A stretch of DNA of 64,000 bases from Peribacillus butanolivorans (GTDB lineage Bacteria > Bacillota > Bacilli > Bacillales > DSM-1321). The stretch is taken from contig NZ_LGYA01000001.1 in assembly GCF_001273755.1 (NCBI RefSeq), positions 1,991,526 through 2,055,525 on the forward strand, read 5' to 3'. Within the stretch, counting starts at the first letter, position 1; every line of letters begins with the position of its first letter. The translations under genes were made by a program, and so were the position numbers. Below the pieces are notes generated by a model. It made no database searches. It worked only from the letters and a program-made list of their open reading frames with translations, and was not told the origin of the DNA. Of the stretch, positions 9,258-17,725 are shown piece after piece.

Positions 9258-9929
9258 ATGTGCGGGCGTTTCACCCTTTTCACTGACATTGAAGAAATAA
9301 TTGACAGGTTTGATATTCAAGCGCCATTTAATGCCGAGTACCAATTTAGCTACAACATAGCACCTTCTCACTCTGTTTTATCCGTTATTAATGACGGATC
9401 TAGGAATCGACTTGGATATCTTCGTTGGGGACTCATACCTTACTGGGCAAAAGATGAGAAAATGGGCTACAAGATGATTAATGCCCGAGCGGAGACCATT
9501 GCTGAGAAAACAAGTTTTAAGAATTCGTATAAGAAGAAACGGTGTTTGATACTTGCCGACTCTTTTTATGAGTGGAAGAAGGCACCAGAACGTAAAATAC
9601 CTATGCGAATAAAACTTAAGAGTAATGCCCCATTTGGAATGGCTGGTCTCTGGGAATCATGGAAATCACCTGAAGGTATCACGATATATTCCTGCTCAGT
9701 TATTACCACTACTCCGAATGAGCTAATGACTAGTATTCATGATCGCATGCCAGTTATACTTAAACCTGAAGATGAAAAGACTTGGCTGGATCCTTCAATT
9801 AATGATACTGCATATCTGCAGCAATACTTAAAATCATTTGATACTGAACAGATGGAAGCTTTTGAGGTATCAACTGATGTGAACTCACCTAAAAATAATT
9901 CACCTAAGTTAATACACCAAATTTGCTGA
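9258..9929 (+). CDS. SOS response-associated peptidase (SRAP/HMCES/YedK family)
   Basis: A 223-residue protein that begins MCGRFTLF. After removal of Met1, the exposed Cys2 is the catalytic residue that forms a thiazolidine crosslink with abasic sites in single-stranded DNA. Other conserved parts are INARAET (DNA-binding Asn), DSFYEWKK (catalytic Glu) and IHDRMPVIL (catalytic His). The frame extends 20 codons upstream, but the family requires Cys at position 2, which fixes the ATG at 9258. The visible ribosome binding site is weak. It probably protects abasic sites during replication. A terminator follows directly. Confidence 0.92.
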   Translation: MCGRFTLFTDIEEIIDRFDIQAPFNAEYQFSYNIAPSHSVLSVINDGSRNRLGYLRWGLIPYWAKDEKMGYKMINARAETIAEKTSFKNSYKKKRCLILADSFYEWKKAPERKIPMRIKLKSNAPFGMAGLWESWKSPEGITIYSCSVITTTPNELMTSIHDRMPVILKPEDEKTWLDPSINDTAYLQQYLKSFDTEQMEAFEVSTDVNSPKNNSPKLIHQIC

Positions 9930-9953
9930 GAGGTCCTAGGACCTCTTTTTGTT
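9929..9953 (+). terminator. terminator of the SRAP gene
   Basis: AGAGGTCC/GGACCTCT hairpin followed by TTTTTG, overlapping the stop codon. Confidence 0.85.
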
Positions 9954-9967
9954 TTCCTCTTTTCCTA

Positions 9968-10015
9968 TTAAAGATGAAGTACTTTATCATCGTTCATAAG
10001 TTCCTCTTTACTCAT
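9968..10015 (-). CDS. tiny ORF with strong ribosome binding site
   Basis: Fifteen codons (MSKEELMNDDKVLHL) read leftwards from an ATG at 10015, preceded by TAAGGAGGT at 9-base spacing. No function is known to me. It could be a remnant 5' end of a lost gene or a true micropeptide. Confidence 0.25.
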   Translation of the reverse strand: MSKEELMNDDKVLHL

Positions 10016-10258
10016 TTGAAAAAACCTCCTTATAAAATACTTTAGGCTACACCTTGCGGAAATACACAAAATACTGTACTCTTATATTTGCTTTTCGATG
10101 CGGGTATCGATGTCACTTTCCTAGAGTGAATGGATGAAAAGCTAGGGCTGCAAAAAGACAACTTAGCAATGAACAATGCAGTGAACTTGTTAACCTGACT
10201 GATTCTTTACTCGTAGACATCGGAACATTTGATAATATCATTACGTAATTTGGATCTT

Positions 10259-10360
10259 CTTATCAAGAGAGACGGAGGGACTGGCCCGAAGATGTCTCGG
10301 CAGCAGACTTAATAGGAGTGCTGTGCCAAATCCAGCAGGCGAATACGCCTGAAAGATGAG
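10259..10360 (+). promoter_or_regulatory. SAM-I (S-box) riboswitch
   Basis: The S-box core is present: ATCAAGAGAG, then ACGGAGGGACTGGCCCGA, CTCGGCAGC and GTGCTGTGCCAAATCC. The P1 helix pairs CTTATC (10259-10264) with GATGAG (10355-10360). A terminator follows at 10381. Binding S-adenosylmethionine is expected to switch off the downstream transporter. Confidence 0.93.
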
Positions 10361-10380
10361 GAGGGTGTTTTTTATAGTTT

Positions 10381-10422
10381 AAAAGACCTCTTCTTATTGT
10401 TTAATAGAAGAGGTCTTTTTTC
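10381..10422 (+). terminator. S-box-controlled terminator
   Basis: AAAAGACCTCTTCT and AGAAGAGGTCTTTTTT form a strong stem with a T run, 20 bases past the aptamer. It is the expression platform of the riboswitch. Confidence 0.9.
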
Positions 10423-10591
10423 AATTTCAAGGGTTTAGCTTTAGCTTCGTATTGGCTATTATGCTTTTGGAGTCATGTTGACAATAATATGAAAGTGATG
10501 CTGGATCTTACTAGAATTTTTTTACCGAATTAGTCAATGAAAAAGGGCTGTGACATATTTGTCATGGGAAAAATAAAAAGAGGTGTTCATC

Positions 10592-11902
10592 ATGAGTACA
10601 AACAATAAAGGGAATCCTTGGGCTTTAGTCCCATTTGTCGTTTTTTTAATTTTATTTATAGGTTCCGGGGTTATTACAAGAGATTTTTATTCATTTCCGG
10701 TGATTGTGGCGATTGCGATTGCATCAGCGGCTGCATTGGCAATGAATCGAAAAGAGTCATTCAATCAAAAAGTTGAAATCTTTTGTAAAGGTTCCGGGGA
10801 CTCCAATATTATGTTAATGGTTATCATTTTCCTTTTGGCCGGTGCTTTTTCAGAAGTGGCGAATGGAATGGGTGCGGTAGAATCAACGGTGAATCTTGCG
10901 TTATCGGTTTTTCCGCAAAATCTATTAATGGTAGGTATTTTCATTATCGCTTGTTTTATTTCTCTATCTATGGGGACAAGCATGGGAACAATCGTAGCGC
11001 TAGCGCCTATAGGTGTAGGAATTAGTGAACAAACCGATATTTCGCTTGCCCTTTCAATGGCCGCCGTTATCGGTGGTGCGATGTTTGGTGACAACCTATC
11101 TTTCATTTCAGATACGACAATCGCAGCTGTTCGAACGCAGGGAACGAAAATGAAGGATAAGTTTAAAGTGAATTTTTTCATTGTTTTACCTGCAGCCATC
11201 ATTACATGTGTCATCCTTGGCTTTTTAACAATGGGTGAACAAGCAGCTATCTCTCAACATTCCTATAATTGGGTGAAGATTCTACCTTATCTTTGCGTTT
11301 TGATCACTGCATTAGCTGGAGTCAATGTGTTCCTTGTCCTCTCCATCGGTATTGTGTTTGCCGGAATTATCGGGTTAGCGGATGGTAGTTATCAACTGAT
11401 GGGCGTCATTCAAAAAATGGGAGATGGAATGGCGGGAATGTATGAGATCTCTTTTCTTGCCATTTTAATTGCTGGTATGGTGTCAGTCATCAAACATAAC
11501 GGCGGCATCGATTATCTTCTCCACGTCGTGACCCGTAATAGCAAATCAAGAAAAGGTGCTGAATTCAGCATTGCCGGTTTGGTCGGTTTGACAAATCTAT
11601 CTACGGCAAATAACACGATTTCTATTATCATTGCAGGTCCGCTAGCCAAAAATATTGCGGAAAAGTATGGCATCGATCCTCGTAAATCAGCGAGTTTGCT
11701 TGACGTTTTTGCTTGTTGTATTCAAGGGTTAATTCCATACGGGGCACAACTGCTTGTTGCGGCGGGGGTAGCACAAATTTCACCTGTAAGTATTTTACCC
11801 TATTCTTTTTACCCGGTATTAATTGGGATTTGTGGAGTCATAGCCATTTTGATTGGTTTTCCGCGATTTTCAGGAAGTGAAGAGAAGAAACATACTTCTT
11901 GA
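10592..11902 (+). CDS. NhaC-type transporter under S-box control, candidate methionine importer (MetT-like)
   Basis: A 436-residue polytopic membrane protein of the Na+/H+ antiporter (NhaC/DcuC-like) superfamily with about 11 helices. Characteristic segments are SMGTSMGTIVALAPI and GGAMFGDNLSFISDTTIAAV. The ATG at 10592 is chosen over the in-frame GTG at 10583 because the ribosome binding site AAAAGAGGTG overlaps the GTG. Family members behind an S-box have been predicted to import methionine (MetT), and this gene has both the riboswitch and the matching family. Methionine or sodium-coupled uptake is therefore inferred from context rather than seen in the protein. Confidence 0.8.
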   Translation: MSTNNKGNPWALVPFVVFLILFIGSGVITRDFYSFPVIVAIAIASAAALAMNRKESFNQKVEIFCKGSGDSNIMLMVIIFLLAGAFSEVANGMGAVESTVNLALSVFPQNLLMVGIFIIACFISLSMGTSMGTIVALAPIGVGISEQTDISLALSMAAVIGGAMFGDNLSFISDTTIAAVRTQGTKMKDKFKVNFFIVLPAAIITCVILGFLTMGEQAAISQHSYNWVKILPYLCVLITALAGVNVFLVLSIGIVFAGIIGLADGSYQLMGVIQKMGDGMAGMYEISFLAILIAGMVSVIKHNGGIDYLLHVVTRNSKSRKGAEFSIAGLVGLTNLSTANNTISIIIAGPLAKNIAEKYGIDPRKSASLLDVFACCIQGLIPYGAQLLVAAGVAQISPVSILPYSFYPVLIGICGVIAILIGFPRFSGSEEKKHTS

Positions 11903-11922
11903 AAAAGTGAATTAACCAGAAA

Positions 11923-11957
11923 AACACCCTGAATCTTTAGATCTAGGGTGTTTTTTT
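11923..11957 (+). terminator. terminator of the MetT-like gene
   Basis: AACACCCT/AGGGTGTT stem followed by seven T. Confidence 0.85.
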
Positions 11958-12324
11958 ATATGCGTCCATTTTAATAAATATATATTTAGCTTTTATTCAT
12001 GGAACTCTTTACAATTTTGATCTTAGAAGGGTTCAATTGAAAGTATCACAAAGCGTGGGAGAACAATTATTTTTATATGGAAATGATACAGAATATTATA
12101 TCATTCTTATTCTCGATGGGAGTTTCCCAATTCATTCCTCAAATTCATGAATGAAATAAATTGAATGGTAGTATATAATAGATTATTGTATTGGGGATTC
12201 ATTCTTGAATCTCCTTTTTTTACTATGGACTTCTATCGTTTATCTTACCGAGAGAATGGGAAATAAACAATGGTTGTCAATTGCTATCATATATAAGTTA
12301 ATAATTAGAGGTGGTTTGTTTTTA
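11958..12324 (+). other. leader region of the AGCS symporter gene
   Basis: No gene is supported. A TATAAT-like box lies near 12173. A hairpin with a T run (GGGGATTCA at 12193, TTGAATCTCC, then TTTTTTT) ends near 12221, about 100 bases before the start codon. It looks like a leader terminator, but I recognise no aptamer upstream of it. The open frame from 12205 to 12324 has no ribosome binding site. Confidence 0.4.
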
Positions 12325-13770
12325 ATGGAGATGTTAGGAAGTTTTATTAGTGGAACAAATGATTTGTTATGGTCAAAAATACTGATTATTATGCTGATTG
12401 GATTGGGTCTTTATTTTTCCGTTCGTACGAAGTTTGTCCAATTCAGAATGGTAGGGGAAATGTTCAGGCTTTTGGGAGAAGGTGCCACAGCGGATAAAAA
12501 AGGTGTGACATCGTTTCAGGCTTTTTGCATAAGTACTGCTTCACGGGTTGGAACAGGTAACCTTGCAGGTGTTGCCATAGCCATCACAATGGGTGGTCCA
12601 GGAGCCGTTTTCTGGATGTGGTTAATAGCACTAATCGGGTCTGCCTCTGCCTTCATTGAAAGTACACTTGCACAAATTTATAAGGTCAAGGATGGCGATA
12701 CATTCCGAGGTGGCCCTGCTTATTATATGGAAAAAGCATTGAATGCCCGTTGGATGGGTATCACGTTCGCTGTATTGATTTCGCTTACATTTGGGCTTGC
12801 TTTCAACTCTGTACAAGCCAACACGATCACAAGTGCGTTCAATGAATCGTTTGGGATCGATAAGTGGGTTACGGCAATCATCCTTGCTCTTGTTACGGCT
12901 GTCATCATTTTTGGAGGCATTAAAATGATTGCAAAAGTATCTGAGGTCATCGTACCGATTATGGCAGGAGCATATGTGATAGTAGCATTGATTATCATTA
13001 TCATGAATATTACCGAGTTACCGGGTGTTTTTGTTTTAATCTTTGAAAGTGCTTTTGATGGATTAAGGGAAGTTGCTAGTGGAGCATTAGGCGCTGCCAT
13101 GATGCAAGGAATCAAGAGAGGTCTATTTTCTAATGAAGCCGGGATGGGTAGTGCACCTAATGCAGGTGCGACAGCAGATGTCAGTCATCCGGTAAAACAA
13201 GGGCTTATTCAGTCACTTGGTGTATTTGTGGATACGCTTGTCATTTGTAGTTCGACCGCCTTCATCATTTTGTTCTCAGGCCTGTATACATCGAAGGAAA
13301 CAGATGGTATAGTCCTTACCCAAAATGCACTTGGTACGGCATTAGGATCTTGGGCGGGCATTTTCCTTGCCATTATCGTACTGTTATTCGCCTTTAGTTC
13401 CATAGTCGGTAACTACTATTATGGAGAGTCGAACATTGGCTTTATTAATGAAAATAAAGTTTGGTTAAACTTATATCGTATCGCAGTCGTAGGGATGGTG
13501 ATTTTCGGTTCGCTTGCTTCACTCAAGTTTGTATGGGGACTAGCTGACTTGCTGATGGGGTTAATGGCCATTATCAACTTAATCGCCATAGCCTTACTTG
13601 GAAAAATTGCATTTGCTGCACTAGCCGATTATCAAAAACAAAAGAAGAGTGGAAAAAACCCAGTTTTCCATGTAAACAATATTAAAGGTTTGAAGAATGT
13701 GGAATGTTGGGGTGATCCATCCGATAATGTGGATGAGAGTAAGAGCAATCGAAAGTTAAAAATAAATTAA
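12325..13770 (+). CDS. alsT: alanine/glutamine:sodium symporter (AGCS family)
   Basis: A 481-residue polytopic carrier like B. subtilis AlsT (465 residues), importing small neutral amino acids with Na+. Family hallmarks include SRVGTGNLAGVAIAITMGGP and GIKRGLFSNEAGMGSAPNAG. The frame is open upstream to 12205, but AGAGGTGG at 12307-12314 sets the start at the ATG 12325, which also matches family N-termini. It is monocistronic with a strong terminator. Expression may be attenuated by the hairpin in its leader. Confidence 0.9.
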   Translation: MEMLGSFISGTNDLLWSKILIIMLIGLGLYFSVRTKFVQFRMVGEMFRLLGEGATADKKGVTSFQAFCISTASRVGTGNLAGVAIAITMGGPGAVFWMWLIALIGSASAFIESTLAQIYKVKDGDTFRGGPAYYMEKALNARWMGITFAVLISLTFGLAFNSVQANTITSAFNESFGIDKWVTAIILALVTAVIIFGGIKMIAKVSEVIVPIMAGAYVIVALIIIIMNITELPGVFVLIFESAFDGLREVASGALGAAMMQGIKRGLFSNEAGMGSAPNAGATADVSHPVKQGLIQSLGVFVDTLVICSSTAFIILFSGLYTSKETDGIVLTQNALGTALGSWAGIFLAIIVLLFAFSSIVGNYYYGESNIGFINENKVWLNLYRIAVVGMVIFGSLASLKFVWGLADLLMGLMAIINLIAIALLGKIAFAALADYQKQKKSGKNPVFHVNNIKGLKNVECWGDPSDNVDESKSNRKLKIN

Positions 13771-13778
13771 GGCCCTTC

Positions 13779-13830
13779 AGCTTGTAGACAAAGTCCCTTT
13801 TTTTAGGGACAAGTCTATAAGCTTTTTTTT
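13779..13830 (+). terminator. terminator of the AGCS symporter gene
   Basis: AGCTTGTAGAC-AA-GTCCCT pairs with AGGGAC-AA-GTCTATAAGCT and is followed by a run of T. Confidence 0.85.
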
Positions 13831-13872
13831 GTATAGGCGATGTTAAATCTAAATCTTGATAGGTATACATTA

Positions 13873-13909
13873 AGAAAGGGAACTCTTGATACATATTAAA
13901 TTCCCTTTT
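13873..13909. terminator. terminator-like hairpin serving the barstar gene
   Basis: AAAGGGAAC/ATTCCCTTT arms with T-rich flanks, about 40 bases beyond the minus-strand barstar stop. Confidence 0.45.
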
Positions 13910-13945
13910 TAATTCAACTATCGCTACCCTTTACTTGATTAAGGA

Positions 13946-14344
13946 TTACTCTAAAATCAACGTTATATTTTTATTATCAAGGATAATTTCTTCTACCCAA
14001 TTAAATATAGTTGAACCAATGTTCATTTTTGCATCCCTTATTTCTTTAATTACTTTTTCTTCATTACTTGGATGGCAATTTTTCAACATCTCATTCAGTA
14101 TGGTTATTGTTTCTCCGTACCCTAAATCGATTTTAGATTTGACAGAATTTCTCCAAAAAATTGTATATTCTTCTTCAACTTCTATATCACCGAAACCACC
14201 AAACAAAATATCATTAAATGCATCGAGACTTCCATTCCACTTGTATTTTCCAGAGAGAACTACATTCGAAAACTCGTTACAGAGTCCATTAAAGTCCGAA
14301 AAATTTTCACCATCTATGACAAAAACTTTGTTAAATTTAATCAC
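13946..14344 (-). CDS. barstar-family ribonuclease inhibitor
   Basis: A 132-residue acidic protein with the barstar pattern: an N-terminal beta strand and IDGENFSDFNGLCNEF, then KYKWNGSLDAFNDILFGGFG, matching the helix-loop region where barstar buries Asp residues in the barnase active site. The C-terminal half is longer than in classical barstar (about 90 residues). Barstars neutralise secreted or contact-delivered RNases. No barnase-like toxin gene is adjacent, so this is an orphan immunity gene or a cytoplasmic regulator. Its surroundings contain decayed genes. Confidence 0.75.
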   Translation of the reverse strand: MIKFNKVFVIDGENFSDFNGLCNEFSNVVLSGKYKWNGSLDAFNDILFGGFGDIEVEEEYTIFWRNSVKSKIDLGYGETITILNEMLKNCHPSNEEKVIKEIRDAKMNIGSTIFNWVEEIILDNKNITLILE

Positions 14345-14473
14345 CTCTAATACATCATTTTCGTTATTTTAATTAAATCGCCTTCTTCAACTCAATACTT
14401 CTTTAGTGAAATAAGAATTAACTTGTCAAACTGAATTTTGACATAGGACGTAACATCTATATATATTTTAAGC

Positions 14474-14740
14474 GAACTTCAAGGTTTAGAGATAGGAAAA
14501 AAATTATTAAAAAGACTCCTTCCTGAATTTAAGAGGTTAGACTTCAATTCAGCTAGTGTTAAAGGGTTAGAGAAAAATAGTTCTTGCCACTTCTATGAGG
14601 CAATGGGAGCTAAAATAGTGGATAGCATGTTAACTAACATTGCAGATGATAACTTAAATTATTCGTTTATAGGTGGGAGGATATCAGCATATAAAAAGCA
14701 TATGTTCTTTCTTATTCCACTATCGGGGCAGAAGAGTTGA
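14474..14740 (+). pseudogene. C-terminal remnant of a GNAT acetyltransferase
   Basis: The frame from 14474 encodes LQGLEIGKKLLKRLLPEFKR and SSCHFYEAMGAKIVDS, the acetyl-CoA-binding and C-terminal motifs of GNAT acetyltransferases. There is no start codon and no N-terminal half. A second unrelated coding remnant (TIGAEELNKEVDTLRQYCNK) follows in another frame to about 14799. The region 14345-14900 therefore holds gene debris. Confidence 0.6.
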
Positions 14741-14900
14741 ATAAGGAAGTGGATACGTTGAGACAATATTGTAATAAGAAAAAGGCAAACTATCTTTAAT
14801 ATGGGCTGGATGGTATATAATACCGATAGTACAAAACGTTATTAAACTCATGTAAGCATACTTATACTGGCTTATGAAGTGATAATTATAGGGGGATAAT

Positions 14901-15638
14901 ATGGAACTTTCTTTATTATTAGAGTATGGCTGGGTATTAATTATTTTGATTTTTTTAGAAGGTTTATTATCTGCAGATAATGCTTTAGTTTTAGCTATTA
15001 TGTCAAAACATTTACCAGAAGAACTGCAAAAAAAAGCGATTAATATTGGGTTGCTATTAGCTTTTATATTTAGGATTGGTGCAATCTTTATTATTTCGTA
15101 CCTTTTCCACGTTTGGCAAGTGCAAGCAATTGGGGCTGCTTATTTAATTTTCATCGCTTTAAAACATTTACTAAAAAAGGACCACGGAGAAAAAGAGAAA
15201 AAAGGGAAAAGCTATCGTATGACTATTGTGCAAATTGCATTAGCTGATATCGCCTTCGCTGTTGATTCTATTTTAGCAGCGGTAGCTCTTGTCATTGCCC
15301 TACCAGATACTTCAATGGGTGAAATTGGGGGGATGGATGGCGCTCAATTTATAGTTATTTTATTAGGAGCAATTGCTGGTTTAATTGTTATTCGGTTTGC
15401 AGCAGGTTACTTCGTTAAGATATTGACAGAACGCCCTAGTCTTGAAACTGCAGCAATGTTACTCGTTGGTTGGGTTGGGGTTAAGTTATTAATGCATACT
15501 CTTGCGCATCCGGCCTTGCACATTATTCCTCACGAGTTTGTTGAAGGACCTATTTGGAATACAATCTTTTGGTCAGTAATGCTGCTTATTGCATTAGGTG
15601 GATGGTTTTTATCTAAAGGAAAAACAGAAAAACAGTGA
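14901..15638 (+). CDS. TerC-family membrane protein (YceF/YkoY-like)
   Basis: A 245-residue integral membrane protein with about seven helices. The conserved acidic motifs EGLLSADNALVLA (residues 20-32) and ALADIAFAVDSILAAVAL place it in the TerC family. Bacillus members act in manganese export and metalation of exported enzymes. The start is an ATG with ribosome binding site ATAGGGGG. I looked for a yybP-ykoY manganese riboswitch upstream and found none. It stands alone between debris regions. Confidence 0.85.
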   Translation: MELSLLLEYGWVLIILIFLEGLLSADNALVLAIMSKHLPEELQKKAINIGLLLAFIFRIGAIFIISYLFHVWQVQAIGAAYLIFIALKHLLKKDHGEKEKKGKSYRMTIVQIALADIAFAVDSILAAVALVIALPDTSMGEIGGMDGAQFIVILLGAIAGLIVIRFAAGYFVKILTERPSLETAAMLLVGWVGVKLLMHTLAHPALHIIPHEFVEGPIWNTIFWSVMLLIALGGWFLSKGKTEKQ

Positions 15639-15773
15639 AGTAAAATAAATATATTTGTCCGTAAAAAAATAACGATTTTTAAATTGTCAAACGATCATTC
15701 CGTTTACTAATTTTGAGTTATTTGATAATTAAACGAAAAGTTTTGTTCAAATAAGGGGTGCTTTATTTTAAAA

Positions 15774-15803
15774 AGGGAGGTTGCTGCGGCAACCTTTTTT
15801 TCT
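15774..15803 (+). terminator. terminator downstream of terC
   Basis: AGGTTGC-TGCG-GCAACCT stem followed by seven T, about 135 bases after the stop. Confidence 0.8.
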
Positions 15804-16125
15804 TACATACTAAAGGGGGAGGTGAGTGGTGGAAGGAAAAGTTCTTCTAGAAGTTGCATATCTTCTTTCTAAGCTCTAAAGAAGAAATTGATGATGAAGA
15901 ATAACAGAAATTCTTATTAAGCAAACAGGGCTATTGGTGAAGGAGGACTTATAAAAAAGCCGATTCCTTAGTGTTTTAGGGAATTACTTTTCATTTGGGA
16001 ATATCAAAGACACCATTGATCAAAATGGAAGATAGAATGAAATATGAGAGAAATCATAATAGAACTATACTTTTGAGGAACAATAAATTGAAAAGATATA
16101 AAAAGGATACAAAGCGAGGAGTTTT
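15804..16125. other. intergenic region upstream of polysaccharide deacetylase
   Basis: A GTG at about 15829 behind GGGGGAGGTGAG opens only 17 codons (VEGKVLLEVAYLLSKL) before a stop. Similar acidic codons continue in a shifted frame, suggesting a broken small gene. Nothing else is supported. Confidence 0.35.
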
Positions 16126-16860
16126 ATGAAAAAGTTAGCAATGTTTTTCCTATGTCTTCTTATCTTAATTTTCCCATCACAAGTTATTGCTCAACGAAAA
16201 GTACCTATTTTAATTTATCATTCGATTGAAGAGTTTAATGGACACGGTTCTATGGAGTTATATGTAACCCCAAAGAATTTCGAAAAACAAATGATTTATT
16301 TACGAGACCACGGCTACACATTATTAACTTTTGATCGGTGGCAAGACATTAATAAAGTAAACAAACCCATTTTCATTACCTTTGATGACGGATACAAAAA
16401 CAACCTGAATGCATTTGCTATCTTTCAAAAATTGGAAAACGAACGTTTTAAACCATCTGGTACCATGTTTGTTATCTCTGACTTTATTGGTCGCTCAAAC
16501 CGATTATCGAAATCGGATTTAAAAACGATGGCTGATTCGGGTATGATCTCAATTCAGTCTCATACTGCTACACATCCTGACTTGACGAAAATAAAAAATT
16601 ATGAATATGAACTGAAAGGGTCCAAAGATAAAATTCAAAAAATAACGGGCAAACCAGTTTATGCTCTTGCGTATCCATACGGGAATTTCAATGACAAAGT
16701 CGTAGCAGAAACGAAGAAATACTATTTGTTTGGGCTTACGACAACTCCTGAACCATTTTCTGAGAAGGGCATTAAAGACGAACTCTATCTTTTACCACGA
16801 ATCTATATCAAATATTCAACTAGCCTTGACGACTTTGCAAAGATTGTTGACAGAGAATGA
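16126..16860 (+). CDS. secreted polysaccharide deacetylase family protein
   Basis: A 244-residue protein with a signal peptide (residues 1-23) and a NodB-homology domain. Motif 1 is ITFDDGYKNN, with the catalytic base and metal-binding aspartates. Motif 2 is SHTATHPDL, with the two metal-ligand histidines. LAYPYGNFND corresponds to motif 3. Family members remove acetyl groups from peptidoglycan or other N-acetylated cell-surface glycans. All metal ligands are present, so it should be active. The ribosome binding site is GCGAGGAG. It is monocistronic as far as visible. Confidence 0.88.
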   Translation: MKKLAMFFLCLLILIFPSQVIAQRKVPILIYHSIEEFNGHGSMELYVTPKNFEKQMIYLRDHGYTLLTFDRWQDINKVNKPIFITFDDGYKNNLNAFAIFQKLENERFKPSGTMFVISDFIGRSNRLSKSDLKTMADSGMISIQSHTATHPDLTKIKNYEYELKGSKDKIQKITGKPVYALAYPYGNFNDKVVAETKKYYLFGLTTTPEPFSEKGIKDELYLLPRIYIKYSTSLDDFAKIVDRE

Positions 16861-17316
16861 AGGCGGTTCCTATTCAAAGTAATCGCTTTTTCAATTGGAC
16901 CTAAGGGAAAAGTAATAGTGCTTATAAGCTATTGGGTCAGAAACAAGGAAAATTTCAAATAAAAAAGGAGGATGAAATTAACCTCATTCTTCAACTTCAA
17001 TTGGGCGCCTTTTTGAAAAAATAACATTAAACGGAGTTCATAAAAATGGATAGGAATGATGGATATGGATACTGAAATACCTCATTTTTCATGTTCCCAA
17101 TCAGATAAGATTGAACCCTCTGGTTGTTAAATCAGCGATAAATCATCCTTTTCATAGTTTTTTTTATCTTTATTGAATATTGGATTATTTTTTACGCAAA
17201 ATACCCTTGTCATTACTTCATGCTGTCAATCTATATGAGATGACAAATGTAACCAAGTTTCCCTGTTTTAATAAAATGGTCAAGATAAAAATAATTCGAA
17301 ATAAGGAGTGAATTCT
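16861..17316. other. intergenic region, no gene seen
   Basis: About 450 bases with no supported ORF, RNA motif or clear terminator. Confidence 0.4.
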
Positions 17317-17538
17317 ATGGATAGCAAGGAATCAAAAAAGGATTCTTTAGATATAGCTGGAAGAATTTATGACGTCAGTGATTATAAACGAAAGGATACA
17401 TTGTCCTCTGGGCTTGCTAAAACCCACGAGCAAGTATCGGATACTTATACGGAAGGTGAAATGCAATCTGTAGTTGATGATGTAGACGGAAAGAATATAG
17501 AGATAAAAGGGGAAGAGGCTGAAGAAGAAAGCCAATAA
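17317..17538 (+). CDS. small acidic YozQ-like protein (DUF4025)
   Basis: A 73-residue hydrophilic acidic protein: GRIYDVSDYKRKDTLSSGLA, then THEQVSDTYTEGEM and a Glu-rich tail. It matches the small DUF4025/YozQ family found in Bacillus. The function is unknown. AAGGAG at 17303-17308 is correctly spaced for the ATG at 17317, so the upstream in-frame GTG at 17308 is rejected. It lies alone, convergent with the cobalt transporter operon. Confidence 0.7.
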   Translation: MDSKESKKDSLDIAGRIYDVSDYKRKDTLSSGLAKTHEQVSDTYTEGEMQSVVDDVDGKNIEIKGEEAEEESQ

Positions 17539-17621
17539 AATAATTAAGGAGAAATTACCAGGGCATTGCATGAGCTTTCAAGAGTGAACTTTGCAGCTAC
17601 TTGTTTTTCTCTTAGGCTAAT

Positions 17622-17662
17622 ACTATCCAGGTATTGGGTACCGACTCAATTGCCTGGATAGT
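17622..17662. repeat. long hairpin between convergent genes
   Basis: ACTATCCAGG and CCTGGATAGT are perfect 10-base arms. The inner ATTGGGT/ACTCAAT also pairs, giving about 17 base pairs. No adjacent T run is present, so it may be a structural end signal rather than a classical terminator. Confidence 0.5.
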
Positions 17663-17725
17663 GAAGAATATCTCCTTTTTATCCCCTAGTCTGTTGACCT
17701 AATGAAAAAGGCTAGGGATTGCTTC

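Noticed and set aside
10100..10256. Weak coding-like stretch (FDAGIDVTFLE, MDEKLGLQKDNLAMNN)
   Set aside because: Too short and interrupted to assign to any family; may be gene debris but cannot be supported.
10765..11214. 149-codon minus-strand ORF inside the NhaC-like gene
   Set aside because: Antisense shadow of hydrophobic codons; no start signal.
13935..14372. 145-codon plus-strand ORF opposite the barstar gene
   Set aside because: The minus-strand frame has clear barstar motifs; the plus-strand frame has low-complexity Ser/Phe composition typical of antisense.
14741..14900. Possible manganese (yybP-ykoY) riboswitch upstream of terC
   Set aside because: I looked for the conserved loops because TerC relatives often have one; the sequence does not contain them.
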